The position numbers and the translations under genes are program-made. Positions 1 to 13,300 of a DNA stretch of 48,012 bases are shown here, piece after piece. Below the pieces are notes generated by a model. It had not been told where the DNA came from, ran no database searches, and was given only the letters and a program-made list of their open reading frames with translations. The stretch comes from Labilibaculum manganireducens. GTDB lineage: Bacteria > Bacteroidota > Bacteroidia > Bacteroidales > Marinifilaceae. Each line of letters opens with the position of its first letter. Position 1 is the first letter of the stretch. Location: NCBI RefSeq assembly GCF_002843385.1, contig NZ_MVDE01000039.1, forward strand, positions 1 to 48,012, read 5' to 3'.

Positions 1-29
1 ATCAATTACTAATGGATAGATTTTTAATT

Positions 30-52
30 GTGTTTGGGATAAACCCAAACAC
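30..52. other. Perfect stem-loop downstream of the PorP/SprF gene
   Basis: A 9-bp perfect stem (GTGTTTGGG / CCCAAACAC) closes a 5-base loop about 95 bases after the porP stop. It lies where a transcription terminator for the minus-strand genes would be expected. It lacks a U-run on the 3' side on either strand: the T-rich stretch lies on the 5' side when read on minus. It may be a poor terminator, a 3'-end processing or stability hairpin, or part of a neighbouring gene's leader. Confidence 0.45.
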
Positions 53-108
53 GAAGAAAAATAAAGAAAAAGTCAGGCAACTCAATAATTTTGGTTTAAT
101 AGCTGCAT

Positions 109-127
109 AAAACTTAACGAACTATTG
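109..127 (-). repeat. 19-base 3'-flank element, copy 1 (after porP)
   Basis: Read on the minus strand the sequence is CAATAGTTCGTTAAGTTTT, starting 18 bases after the porP stop codon. An exact copy lies on the plus strand at 47887-47905, 14 bases after the stop of the Yip1-family gene, in the same orientation relative to its gene. The flanking bases do not match, so this is a short conserved element and not the edge of a longer duplication. Its function is unknown. Confidence 0.6.
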
Positions 128-145
128 ATTTGTATTACAATGCTG

Positions 146-1141
146 TTAAAATACGGGAGAACGAACAGCTTTAATCTTTCTTTTCCTTTTACTGGTATCA
201 AATGCCAAAGGAAATGAGAACGAAACCTCGTGTGCTCCTGTATTGGTATGGATCAATTTTGTAATTGCGTAGTCGTAACTATAAGCGACTTTAAACCTTT
301 CGGTAACAAAACCAACCATAGCTATAAATGAATCGTAATTCAGCTCAAAATTCTGATTAAACCACAATCCAAAAACCATTGAACTCTTACTGGCATATAA
401 ACCGTAATTCATCTGAGAAAAATCACCTTGTTTTTGAAATAACAGTGCCGGAGCCAAAATCCATTTATCAACATAGCTACGACTTCTTCCACCTAATACA
501 AATTCAGCTCCTGCATGAAAAGTATATTTGGTTTCCAATTTATCTTCATGTTCATCATCAAAACTAAGATCCGGCTTTGCCAGATGATGAGCCGCAATAC
601 CAAAATAAAAGTCTTTATAGTAGGCAATTGCTCCCAACGAGAAATCCCATCCATCTTTTTTCCTGTTCGCAGGATCATTATTATTGTTATGCTCAAATAT
701 TTTACCATGAATTGGTGACACCTGATCGGGGAACACTAAATTCGTCCAATCTACTCTTTTTTGCAGAAAAGACGCTTGAATGGCTGGTCTCACAATTAAA
801 TCATCATTAATCCGCAGGTAAAATGAATACATTCCTGCAAAATTTGTCGTTTTTAGTGCTCCGTCTCCCTGATCATCCTGAATAACCATGATTCCAATTC
901 CCCCGTTTACAGCTTCGTAAAAATTATCAAATGAAACACTATAGGTTACGTAGGGTAAATCCAAATTTGGCCATTGATTCCTATAATTTAAACTTACATT
1001 AGAATAATTAGTAGAACCAGCGAGAGCTGGATTTAAATAGAGTTTATTGGCATAAAATTGAGAAAACCGAATATCCTGAGCTTTACCCGTAGAAACAATT
1101 CCTGCAATCAATATACAAAAAGCGAATAGTGCCTTTTTCAT
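146..1141 (-). CDS. PorP/SprF family type IX secretion outer-membrane protein
   Basis: The product has 331 residues. It begins with a Sec signal peptide ending near GKAQ, followed at once by the family hallmark (QDIRFSQFYANKLYLNPALAGS; compare the usual QDPQFSQFYANPLYLNPA), then alternating aromatic/glycine-rich strands typical of an outer-membrane beta barrel and a basic tail. PorP and SprF are T9SS-associated; SprF-like members are needed for export of specific cargo carrying type B sorting domains and are usually encoded beside that cargo. Here the gene lies directly downstream, on the same strand, of a 4079-residue protein with such a domain, 229 bases away, so it is probably the dedicated partner of that protein (inference). 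Two hairpins lie in the spacer. The ATG start gives a clean signal peptide. This is more likely an SprF-like accessory paralogue than the core PorP, because no por/gld core genes are nearby. Confidence 0.9.
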   Translation of the reverse strand: MKKALFAFCILIAGIVSTGKAQDIRFSQFYANKLYLNPALAGSTNYSNVSLNYRNQWPNLDLPYVTYSVSFDNFYEAVNGGIGIMVIQDDQGDGALKTTNFAGMYSFYLRINDDLIVRPAIQASFLQKRVDWTNLVFPDQVSPIHGKIFEHNNNNDPANRKKDGWDFSLGAIAYYKDFYFGIAAHHLAKPDLSFDDEHEDKLETKYTFHAGAEFVLGGRSRSYVDKWILAPALLFQKQGDFSQMNYGLYASKSSMVFGLWFNQNFELNYDSFIAMVGFVTERFKVAYSYDYAITKLIHTNTGAHEVSFSFPLAFDTSKRKRKIKAVRSPVF

Positions 1142-1158
1142 AAATAGTATAATTAAAG

Positions 1159-1174
1159 TTCTCCGCCAGGAGAA
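1159..1174 (-). promoter_or_regulatory. Small hairpin in the 5' leader of porP
   Basis: A 6-bp GC-containing stem (TTCTCC / GGAGAA, 4-base loop) lies 17 bases before the porP ATG. The GGAGAA arm resembles a Shine-Dalgarno sequence but is too far from the ATG to serve as one. It may protect the 5' end of a processed mRNA or modulate translation. Confidence 0.35.
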
Positions 1175-1315
1175 TTTTCATTTAGTGGTTAATTCAAACT
1201 ATACGCGCCAAAATTTATTTTGTTAACAAAATCCGGCATTATTTTATTTTTTCATTACAAAACCAAATTTCCAATTCCTTAAATCGCTATTAGTAATGAA
1301 TGTTATTTCACGCAG

Positions 1316-1343
1316 TTTGAGTTTCTGCGAACAGAAACTCAAA
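1316..1343 (-). terminator. Long perfect hairpin between the giant gene and porP
   Basis: A 12-bp perfect stem (TTTGAGTTTCTG / CAGAAACTCAAA) with a CGAA loop lies 27 bases after the stop of the giant protein gene. It is positioned as a terminator, but the following bases on minus are not U-rich. It may be an intrinsic terminator of reduced efficiency, an attenuator setting the cargo:porin ratio, or a 3'-end stabiliser. Confidence 0.5.
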
Positions 1344-1370
1344 CACACGTAAAATAAAACTTTCTTCAAA

Positions 1371-4300
1371 TTATCTTATCAACATAAAGGTTCCTTTATT
1401 GGTGAGTTCCCCATTTATAAATACAACCCAAACATATGCTCCGGCCGGACAAAGTTTCCCTTTGTATTGTCCATTCCATCCGCCTTTGTACCCTTGCTCG
1501 TTAGTCTTATACAGCAATTCTCCCCAACGATCGTAAACATACATCTCAAACTCTTCAATAATTGAGAATCTTTCATCGGCATTTCCTCCCATATTCTCAT
1601 TATCGCCAACAAAGAATCTATCATTCGTTCCATCATCGGCTAAAGGTAGAAATGCATTTGATGACTCTATTCCAACAGGTTTCACTTCAACATAGGCAGA
1701 ATCAATAGCCACACAACCTAAATTATCTTCCACCTTAAGCTTATAGGTTCCAGTCTCTGACACTTCAAATCTTTGGAAAATGCTACCATCCTGCCATTCA
1801 AAAAAGTAAGGTGCGTAATCCGAAGGAAGATTTGGACCAAAGGTCACTGTTTGTCCCTCAAAAATCAAAGTATCTTTCAATCCCAAGTTTGGTTTTGGAT
1901 TAATCACGAACAATTGCTCATCACCACAACCATAATCGTTGGAAACTTCCAATTTATATTCTCCTGGCTTGTCAATCGTTCTTACCGGTGAACTATCATC
2001 ATCATTCCAAACAGGATTTTCCATCCCTGTAATGTCAATCTCATATTTATCACCTTCGCAACCAAATTTATCCTCTCCTAATGTTGGATCAGCAACCATT
2101 GTAACAGTTACTTCTCCTGCAGCATCACAACCGTATAAATCAGTTACACTAATGGAATAAGTATGTGTTCCTGCAGGTGCATCAATAATTTTAGGACTTC
2201 TTATATCCGAATGATCCAAATGATCTGGATTTGTCCAACTAATTACATCTTGATCTCCAACGATATCGGTTTGCAAAACCAACTGATTGCATTGACTAAC
2301 TGTTGTATCATTAATAGTTGTTACAACAGGAAGAGGAGCTACTGAAAGGTTTAATAAATCAATTCCTTCACAACCATGCTCATCCTTAACCATTGCCAAT
2401 AATACCTGCGATTTTCCAGGTGTAAATGTAGGATTCATTGAATTAGGATTATCTAAATTATCCGGTAAAACCCTATTGTTATCCTGCATTTTAAACCACT
2501 GGATATTATCTTCGTCTGTTTTAGCACTAAGCGGTGTCGGAATACAACTACCTACAGTAATATCATCAGTAATATCAACTACTGGTAAAACATCTACCGT
2601 TAAATTAGTAACTGGTGTCACATTCGAACATCCGTTTCCATCTGTATAAGAATAGTGTACCGCATAGGTTCCTGCACCACGATCAGAAGGATTAAATTCT
2701 GTTTGTGAGATTCCATTAATCCAATAGATTCCACCTTCAGGGAAACCTCCGGTTAACACGAATCCATTTTCACAAACTCCTTTAGAGCCTAAGCTTGTTA
2801 AGTTCACGTTTGGAAGTGCATTTAATACGACTGCAGAATCAACTCGAGATTGACAACCTGTTGCCAAATCCCTAATCGAAACAGAAAGACTGCCCGGAGA
2901 AAGTTCCTCCCATGTAACTCTGGTTTTTGCTCCTTCTTCAGGACCGGCAAATATACCACCGTCAACATTCCAACTGTAAACATCAGCACCAACCTGGTTA
3001 AGCACATAAGTCACACGATCCTCTTTAGCACAAAGTACCATTCGACCATAAATCGCAGTATTTGGAAGAGCATTCACGACTAATTTTGTAGGTTTCGTTG
3101 ATCGATAATCAGTACAATCATCAGACAAAATACAAGTATAATAACCGCTGTGAGCAACTTGTGCTGAAACGATGGATAGTGATGATGTATTGACTCCAGT
3201 AATAACTCCCGGAACATCAACAACATCAACTCCATCAACTTTCCACTGGTAATTTACATTATTCCCAACTACATCAGCTGTAAACAATACATCTTCACCA
3301 GCACAAACTTCCATATCAACCTGATCTGACAGAACCTGCAATTGCGGTGTTACATTCAAAGCAACCACCGGACTAAATTCTTCTCCACAAGTAGAATATA
3401 CTCTGCAATTATAATCTCCATCATCCGAAAGCTTAATATTTGTAAGACTTAAAGTCTCACTTGTTTTTCCAGGAAGATCAATACCATCTTTTCTCCACTG
3501 ATATTTTAGCAGTTCTCCTGTATATTCAACTGTAAATTCAACCAATGGCTCATTTTCACAAACAGCTTTTCCAACTGATGAAGAGACATATACCGGCAAC
3601 TGAATAACTTCCAAATTCGCACTTGAAGAAACATCACCACACATACTCGTAACCTGAATTTCGTAATTGCCTTCGTTACCTAAAGCTAGTGGATCGTAAT
3701 GAAGTATTTTCTGATCAGATACGTTAACTCCGTCCATCGTCCACTCAAATGTCATGCTCGATGTTCCATCAATATCAGGAACCCAATCCAAAACACTTCC
3801 TTCGCAAAGGGTCGTATCACTTAAGGAAGTATTTAAAACTGTTTGAGAATAAACCCGTACTGTTGTTGTCTCAGTTATTACAGAAATTCCTTCGCCTTCA
3901 ATCTCACATTTATAAACTGCAGCATCTGCTAAACCAAGTGCAGCAAAGTATAAATTCAGACTTGTTTCAGAAGGAATCAGAATATCATTTTTAAACCACT
4001 TAACTGATGAGATTTGTCCTGTTGCAGATATTGACAAACTTAAAGGATCGCCAACACACTTTTCCTCTAAAGTATTCAACCCGGAAACAATAGTGACAGG
4101 TTCCTTTACAGTTAATTTACCTGACGCCAATCTTTGACCACAAGCTCCAATAATTTTACAAGTATAATAACCGGCATCAGCCATCGCAATATTAGTAAGA
4201 GTTACAGAAGGCCCTGTTTCTGTCAAAGGTACTTTTGTTCCATCTGTTAATTCATGAGTCCACTCAAAAACTAAATCAACACCAGTTACGTCTACTGTCA

Positions 4301-7300
4301 TTGTATAACTTTCACCTACATATTTAGGAACATTTTTAAGTGTTGCATGAAGTAGAGTATTCGGTTTAACAGTTAAGGTTGTTGATTGAGAATCGTCACC
4401 ACAACCTGTTGTACTGGTAATCTTACATTCAACATTATAAGTTTTGGATGTATTTAAATCGAAAGGCTGAACATCTGATGCATCAATTATTAATTCCGAA
4501 GAATTCACTGATTGATCCAAGCCGTCAACTAACCACTGATAATTGAGGTTTGCTCCAGTTGCAACTGCTCTAAACACAACGTCGTTTCCTGCACAAACAG
4601 TTTGGGATGCTATTGGATTAAGAGTTAAAATTGGATTGATCACCTGATTGCCTAAAGAAGCATCCGAACCACATAAATTATTAACAGTAACCAGATAATT
4701 TCCCGCTTCAGATAATTCTGCCGTTCCTAAATCCAATTGATCAACAGTAGTCGTTACTTGAGTAACATTATCATTTAGTGTCCAAACAGGATCATCATAA
4801 GTTCCGCTTACAACAATTGGTCCGAGGACTAAAGACTCTCCTTCGCAAACTGCAGCAATAGCATCTATCCCCGTTGTAATTTCAGGTACATCCAATGTTT
4901 TTACTTTTATTGTATATACAATATCAACCCCACAATTTCCAGAGACAGTACAAACATATGTACCGGCATCAGCAGCATCAACAGAAGGTTTTACGTAAGT
5001 TGAATTCGCGGCAAAACCTGCACCATCTTTAGTCCATACATATGATGTAACATCACCAATAACTTTAGTCTCCAATTTTAATTCTGCACCAATACACAAG
5101 GTTGTTTCTGCATTCCATGTATTACTTGCTGCAATTGGCTCATAAACATTTACATAACCAGAAACTGTTTTAGTAGTACATCCGTCTGAAACTTCAACTT
5201 TGTACATACCCGTTTGCGCTTTATCTGTCGCAGTCAAGCTGAAGCTTGGATCTGTACCTATTAGCACATTATCCTTATACCAATTATAGCTTGCTGTCTT
5301 AGCTGCATCTATTGTTGTAACACCAACAGATAACACTTCGGTATCTCCAATACAAACCTGAGAAGAATTACCCCAAGCAGCAATTGTAAGTTCGTCATAA
5401 TGATAAACTACAAAATTATCTGTTTTATCAGGACAAACACCACCATTACCAGCAGTTACCTGATAATTTCCATTATCTGAAGCACCAATACTTACTGTTG
5501 ATGTGGTTGAAACTTCAGCAGCACCTTTCATCCAGGAAAATGAGATTGGCTCTGTTCCTGAAAGATTAGCCAAACTGATTTGTTTCTCAACATCAAAGCA
5601 TAAATTCTCATCAGCAATAGCATCAAAACTAACTGGTTCAACAACATTTAACGAAGCAACACCAGATGTTTCAGCAGCACTCACACCATCACGAACGATG
5701 CATCGGAAAGTCCAACTGTTCATTGCAAGAGTTGTTGTTGCTATTTCTAATTTTGAACCATTAACATCTGTTACAACATTTAATTCTGGAACTCCGCTTA
5801 CAGTATTATAAACAATACCATCTGTACTGTATTCCCAATCGTAATTCAAACCTGAAGTTTTTCCAGTAATTTCAAAATCTACAGCTCCCCCCAAACAGGC
5901 TTCCATATTCTGTGGTTGCCCTGATATTTTAACAACAGAAGTTATCGTTAATGTTGCCAGATTACTTGTTGCATTTGCAGAACATTTTGTATTTCCAACA
6001 ATACAACGGTATTGATTTCCATTAAAATTTGTCTGATCTGCTCCGGTAATACTAAGAGTTGCACTTGTAACTCCGGTATATTTCCCTCCATTTGAAAGGC
6101 TATTCCATCCCAAACCAGTATCTTCTTGCCACTGGTAAGTGTAATCAGGTTCTCCTGCAGCTTTTACTGTAAATGTTGCATTTCCACCATCAGGAATTGT
6201 ACTGTTCAAAGGATCATCAACAATCGAAACTTCTTCGTAAACTGTTAAGGCTGCAACTGCGGATGTCGCAGTATTACACGCATCACCCGAAACAACACAA
6301 TAGTAAGATTGACCATCAACCGGTGTCGTAACCGTTAGGCTGTAAGTATTTCCAACTGAAGTATCATCTTTATCAAACCATTCGTAATTTACTGTTCCTT
6401 CAGCTGTTCCTGTAACAGAAAATACCGGATTGGCATCACTGGCACACATTATTTTATCTGTAGGATCAGTAACTGTTGCATCTTCCTTAATATCTATCAC
6501 ATAGCTTATAGTAGCGTCTCCACAAGCAAGATCATTATAAACATCACATTTATATGTTTTCTCATTAGCTAACGAAACATTGCCCAAATCATAGCTCGAA
6601 CTTGTTGATAATACAACTCCCGGACTTGTACTTTCATACCACTTATACTGGATATTGCTGCCAGAACTTGTCGCAACAGAAAGAACAAGGGATTCTCCTT
6701 CACATTTTGATAGGTTATTAGTTCCAGCTGTTGTTACGTTGATAGCTTCATAAACTTCCAACTGAACAACATTAGTATCATCATCAGTTAATCCATCACT
6801 CAATACACATTTGAATGTCCAGGAATTCATTGCTGTTGTTGAATTAGGAACTGTCAATGTAGAGATTCCTCCTCCTGTTACAACAGTCATACCGTCTTGT
6901 CCATCGGCATCTACAAAACCCGCACCTTTGTCATATTTCCAAATAAAACTGGTAACAGCACCCGTTCCCTCAACAGTGAAAGTAGCTGTATTGGTTTCAC
7001 AAAGCTTCTGATCAACAGGTTGATCTTTTATTTTAATAATATTATTTAGAGTCAAAGTTGCAGGTAAACTAGTAGCTATTCCTGAACAAGATGAGCTGGT
7101 AACAATACATCTGTACTTGTTTCCATCAAATCCATTTGTCATTAAGACTCCTGTTAGTTTTAACTGGGAAGATGTGGTTCCAGAATATTCAGCACCGTCA
7201 GATAAATCAGTAAATCCAGAACCAGAATCCTCTTGCCATTGGTAAGAATAAATTGGTTCTCCGGATGCTGTCACCTTGAAACTCGCATTACCACCATCGG

Positions 7301-10300
7301 CAACAGTAATATCAACAGGATTCGTTGTACTAACTTCTGATAAAACAGTTAGACTTGCACTATTCGATTTCGCCGTAGAACAATAATCTCCTGATACAAC
7401 AGCATAATAACTCTGCCCGTTAACCGGACTTGTTACTGTTAAAATATTACTTGTCGCTCCAACTACAAGATTATCATCTTTATCATACCATTCATAGTTT
7501 ACAATTCCTTCAGCTGTTCCCGTTACAGTAAAAGCAGGATCTGTATCATTTGCACACATAGTAACATCAGCAGGATTTGTAACAGTAGGCAATTCCTTCA
7601 CATCCACAACAAAAGTTCTCACCTCATCACTACAATGCTCATTATTATAAACTTCACATTTATAAGTTCCTGCCTTAGCTGATGAAATAGTACCCATATT
7701 ATAGGAAGCATTTGTCGATAAAATTGAGGATTCAGCTCCAACTTTATACCATTTGTATCTGATATTATCACCCGTTGCAGTTACTGACATTGAAAATGCC
7801 TGACCAGCGCAAGGAGTAAAAGTTTGATCAACAGTTGTAACTGAAATATCAGCCAAAACATTTATGACAAGCTCATTCGAATATTGATCAGCACTAACAC
7901 CATCACTTACAACACATTGAAATTTCCAATTATTGATATCCAAATCATCCGCAGGAATTGTTAATGTTGACACTAATCCAGCTTCTGAAGTAGAAATTCC
8001 ATCTTTACCGTTAGCCGTTTCGTATGCCCCTGCTCCTTTTTTGTAGTACCAGGTGTAAGTTAATCCTGCTGTTGTACCTTCAACACTAATGCTGGCATTG
8101 GTATTAAAACAAACAGTTGTGTTTGTTGGTTGAACAGCAATCTTTGTAACCTCTGTAACCGTTAGTGTTGCAGGATTGCTGGTTACTGATGAAGCACAAA
8201 CCGCTCCAGAACTAATAACCTCACATCGATATTGGTTTCCATTAAAAGTTGCTTTATCAGCACCGGTTATTTGCAATTTGGCCGAGTTAACACCTGAATA
8301 TTTCCCTCCGTTTGAAAGGAGATTCCATCCAGACCCAGAATTCTCATACCACTTGTAAGTATAAGATGGTTCACCCGAAGCTACAACACTAAAGCTAACA
8401 TTTGCTCCATCTGAAATTGTTCGATCCAGAGGGTTTGTAACAGCTACATTTTTAATAATGGTTAAGCTTGCTTTATTTGAAGTCGCAGTATTACAAGTAC
8501 TACCCGAAACAACACAATAATAACTTTGTCCGTTAACGGGTGAAGTTACTGTTAATGAATTACTGGTTGCACCAGCTACTGCAATGTTATTTTTATCATA
8601 CCACTGATAAGTTACCGGAGCCTCGCCTGTGCCTGTGACTGTAAAAACAGGATCTGCATCTGTTTCACACATCACAACATTTGCAGGATTTGTTACAGCA
8701 GCATGTTTATTAACCTGAACATCAAATGTGAGCGTCTGATTTCCACAATTTAAATCATTACTTAATTCACATTTATATTGTCCTGACTGAGAGAATAAAA
8801 TATTTCCTAAATCTAAATTAGATTTATCAGATAAAGTAGTAGAAGGATCCGTTGTCTTATACCATTTGTATGCAATATTATCTCCTGTTGCAGTCACAAA
8901 TAAATTAGTGGCAACATTTTCACAAACCACTGTATTGGCAGGAGATTGATTAGTTACTACAATTGTATTTCTAACATCAAGATTAATTGTTACTTGTGCA
9001 TCACCACAATAATCTGTTTCAATTTTTGCAATGTAATCACCATCATCTGCAGGACTTGTGGCAGGATTAATAACAAAATCAGCAGGATCAGCATTACCAT
9101 CTGTAATTACAGCTCCATCTTTCCACCATACAATCCCTTTATGTTCTCCCGATGCCGAAACATCTAAACTAACTGATCCGGAGCACTCTGCCAGAGTATT
9201 GTCTAAAGCACTTATTACTGGCTTAGCATGTACAATAACGCGATATGTCTTTATCGGAGTTTCACACTTTCCAACAACAGTTGCGGTATATAAATATGGA
9301 CCAACAATAGTATGTGCATCCAGTTGAATAGAAGTTCCTGTTCCTATATTCGTACCGGCAAAGTTTTTCCAAACAATTGAATAATCAGCAGGATTACCAT
9401 TAATCTCAGTAGTAAGTAAACTAAGCAATGGTTTTTCACCCTCACAAATATTAATTATTTTATCAGCAGGATCAACAAGGGAAACATGTGTATTAACTTT
9501 CAATTCTCTTTGAATAACCGCAGTTCCACAGCTCAAAGTAACATTACAATAATAAACTCCCGCATCCGCCAAACTAACATTTGTCAAACTCAAAGTTTCT
9601 GTCGTTCCAACTATTGGGCCTGAATCCTTATCCCCAAATCTCCATTCGAAAACAGGAGATCCTAAATAAGTTATTGTCGTTGAAAAATTATCGCCGACAC
9701 AAACAGTCGATGTTCCTGAAGCCGGAGAAGTAACAGCTTCTTTCGTTAAATTGGCAGTTGCTGTTTTCGTATTTCCACACTGATCGGTAACAACAACTTT
9801 GTAGTTTCCAAAGTCAGCATCCTGAACATTCGACAATTCCAATTTATCAGAATCTGTTCCAATTGGATTTCCTAAATTGTCCGTCCAAACATAATGAAGA
9901 ACAGTGGCGGTAGGTATTGTAGATACTTTAGCTTCAAAGGTTACATTCTCACCAATACAAGTTCCAACATCAGCAACTGAAAGAGTCCCAAAATCAGAAA
10001 ACATATTTAATGTACGCTTAAAAGAAACCGGAGCATCACAAGAACTACCAGCAAAAAATTCCCAGATTCCCTGATGGCTTGCATCAACCGTAAAGGTATA
10101 TGGATTAGTTATGGTTTTAATTGTTCCATCAGGCTCCTTTACCTGATAAATATATACTGCTCCATTAATATCAACATCAAAAGTTGCTGTAACACTAGTG
10201 GTATTACAAAATGGACCAGTATTGTCTAAACTAAACCCATTTACTTTAATTTTAGGGGTTACAATTAAATCTGCGGCCGAAAATCCAGAATTACATCGAT

Positions 10301-13300
10301 TTGTAACATCTACCCTATAATTTCCTGCATCAGCATTCTTAACACTTGATAAATTAAGAGAAGATAAATTATTCAATAAATCAACTCCGCCTTTGTTCCA
10401 ACTATAGGTATAAAAATCACCGGGATATTTCATATCCACACTAAATGAATGATTATTCCCTTCACAAACCGTTGCATCCTGCAGTAGTTTATCAAACTCT
10501 ACCAATGGATAAATATCCAAATCAAATACAGCCATCCCCAAACTATTTGGACACTCGACTGTTTCACCGGCAATTGTATAAACACTGGTTACTTTAACTT
10601 TAAATGTAGCATCTCTATCTAACATTGAAGCAGTATAATTCAATACACTTCCTGTTTCTGATAGTGTTTGAGATCCTCTTTTCCAATCATAAGTTAAAAC
10701 ACCATCACCTGTTGCCAGAGCAGTTAAAACAATATCCTGCCCCACACACAAATCATCATTTGAAGTTATACTATTTAATACTGGTGTTGATAACACATTA
10801 ATAACAACCTGATCAGATGCAACCCCACAACCATTCTCAACCTCGCAACGAACTGTATAGGTTCCTGTTGGGTAATTAAATGTATACGGATTTTCCAATG
10901 AAACAGGAGAAGTTCCTCCATCAACATACCATTTTACATCTCCAGCATCTCCAGTTACCAACGCATTTAATATCGTACTTGATCCCGAACAAAAACTAGT
11001 CTTGTCTGTATCAATACTTACTGTTGCTTCCTCATCAACTAATACATTTAATGTAACATCCACTGTAGCTCCGGAAGTTCCACAGTCTTGATATTCCGGT
11101 TTAAATCCAATAGTACATATATACTCCCCTTCTTGTGATTTCTGAGGATTAGCAAAAACTAATTCATGTGATTTAACTCCATTAAATTCCGTTCCATCAA
11201 CCAAATCGACACCACCTTTAGACCATGAATAGTCGTACCAGGTAATATCTCCATTTGAAACATCCAATGAATTCTGTACACCTTTACAAAAATGAACAAT
11301 ATCGCCATCACTTCCATAACTGAAATTTGGAACAACCCTCGCGGTGAATTTTGCAGTATCCTGAACTGCCTGAACGAATGATATACTATCCAAAGCAAAA
11401 AAAGCATCCTGAGTATCAAGATTATGATTAAGTATCTTAATTGTTGCCTTCCTTGCTGTTCCCGGTTTCCAAAGAGCTGAAACCGATTGCCACTCTGTAG
11501 ATTTGTCTATTTTAAAATCTTCAATAATTGTCTCATCGTTAACAAGCACTTTAAGCGACTGATTATAAGTCGAGTTCTCTTTTGCCAAACGCCCGTGCAA
11601 CTTAAAAATATAACTGAAATTTTCTTCTACAGGTAATTCATTCACCTGATAAACCACTTCTCCTTGTCTATCCGAATATCCTAAGAACATTCTTCCTCCG
11701 TCCATTGCTCCAAAGTCAGCTAAAACAGGATTTTCTGCTACAGGGGTGGATGCCAATGCGAAATTTCCAGGGTCAACAAGATTACTGGTAACTATTTCGT
11801 AATCAGACTCAAACCCATTAAAACCATCAGAAAAATCACCATTAAATAAAATATCCAAACTTGGATCTCTGTAATATCCCAAAACATAATAGATCGTTTC
11901 TACATCCGGAGCTGGCACAACCAGCGGTCCATTCTCAATAATTGGATCCCCTGTAAAATCATTTACATACCATTCATAAAAGTCTGGGAATGGTTCTACA
12001 AGAGCAACACTTATATTATCATCATAACTTTCACAAACCAGACTTATTTCTTTATCTATATTTAACACAGGATGAATTGGAGATACTGCCTTTGTAAAAC
12101 CAGAATAGTATCCGGCAGCACCCAAAGTATTGGAACTCGCTGTCCATGCAACATTTATAGCCTTACTCCCTGTAAAACGACAATCACCGCTTATATTCGG
12201 TACTTTATAATATACCCATTCTGTTGTTCCAGGCACATTCTGAGGATTACTTAAGGATATTCCATTACGCTGTACATCTACATTTTTTTGCGACAAAACC
12301 GTAACCGTTGGATTTATAAGACCTCCGGTACCGGTAGTAATGTAATTAGCTTGAGGAATCACAACCTCCTTAATTCCCAATCCTGTAAGAGGAGGAATAA
12401 AATTAAGTCCAATATTTGTCCAGTCCTGACTTGTACCACACATGGTTTGGTAAACATATACATCTTTACCTTTTGTATCAATATAAAGTGTTGGAAGTGC
12501 TTTAGGATTAACAATGTCATCCAAAATGATAAAATCGCCTGCATTAGCCAGTGTACCTTTATTGTTTCCATTTACCCATACTTCGGTATTTGCCTGGGTT
12601 GCCACAACAATAGTTCTTTCCTGTCCAGCAAAATAAGCAGTAGGATCTGGCTCAGCCTTTCCTTCTCCTTTCATTACTATGTATTTGTCTCGCACCTGAT
12701 CCACCGGAACAATCTGATCGAAACCAATATCCTGAGATGGCTTCGCCCCTGCTGTCCATGAACCACAATTCACAACAATTTTTTGAGTTGATGTAATATG
12801 CGTCCCATTCATTCCGTTTCGCACCATGGCAGTTTCGCCACTAAATTGACTAGTATGCAAATTTACCCCAATGACATAACTCTGCCCTTTGCTTAGTGTC
12901 CCCGTTATAACATCAGAAGGATCTATTGATTGTAAAACTACATTTGCACCATCGTATTTTGTAATGTACTTACATTTAATTCCAGAAAAATTAACGGTTG
13001 TCTGCCCATCTTCAACAGCCATCACTGAAATAAAGTGGCTTCGAATAGGATAACCTCCACTATACGAAGGATCTGAATAATTAATTGTGTGGCTATACAA
13101 ATGCCCTGAATAAAAATCTTTTCCTTTGGCATACGCTCCTTTTGCCGAAAGAGAACCTCCATGCGTTAATGCTCCATATTCCCCGCCATTACTAAAGCCA
13201 TGCCTTATATTTGCGAAGAAAGGACCATCATACGAATAAATTCTTAAACCCCTTCCGTTTAAAGGTTTGTTTAATTCTTTTGGTCCTATAATTCCATACG

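Noticed and set aside
12288-12761. A 157-codon open frame on plus inside the giant gene, and several shorter ones
   Set aside because: They are antisense to a strongly supported coding frame, Cys/Ile-rich in an odd way, with no start context or family likeness. The repeats of the sense gene explain their length.
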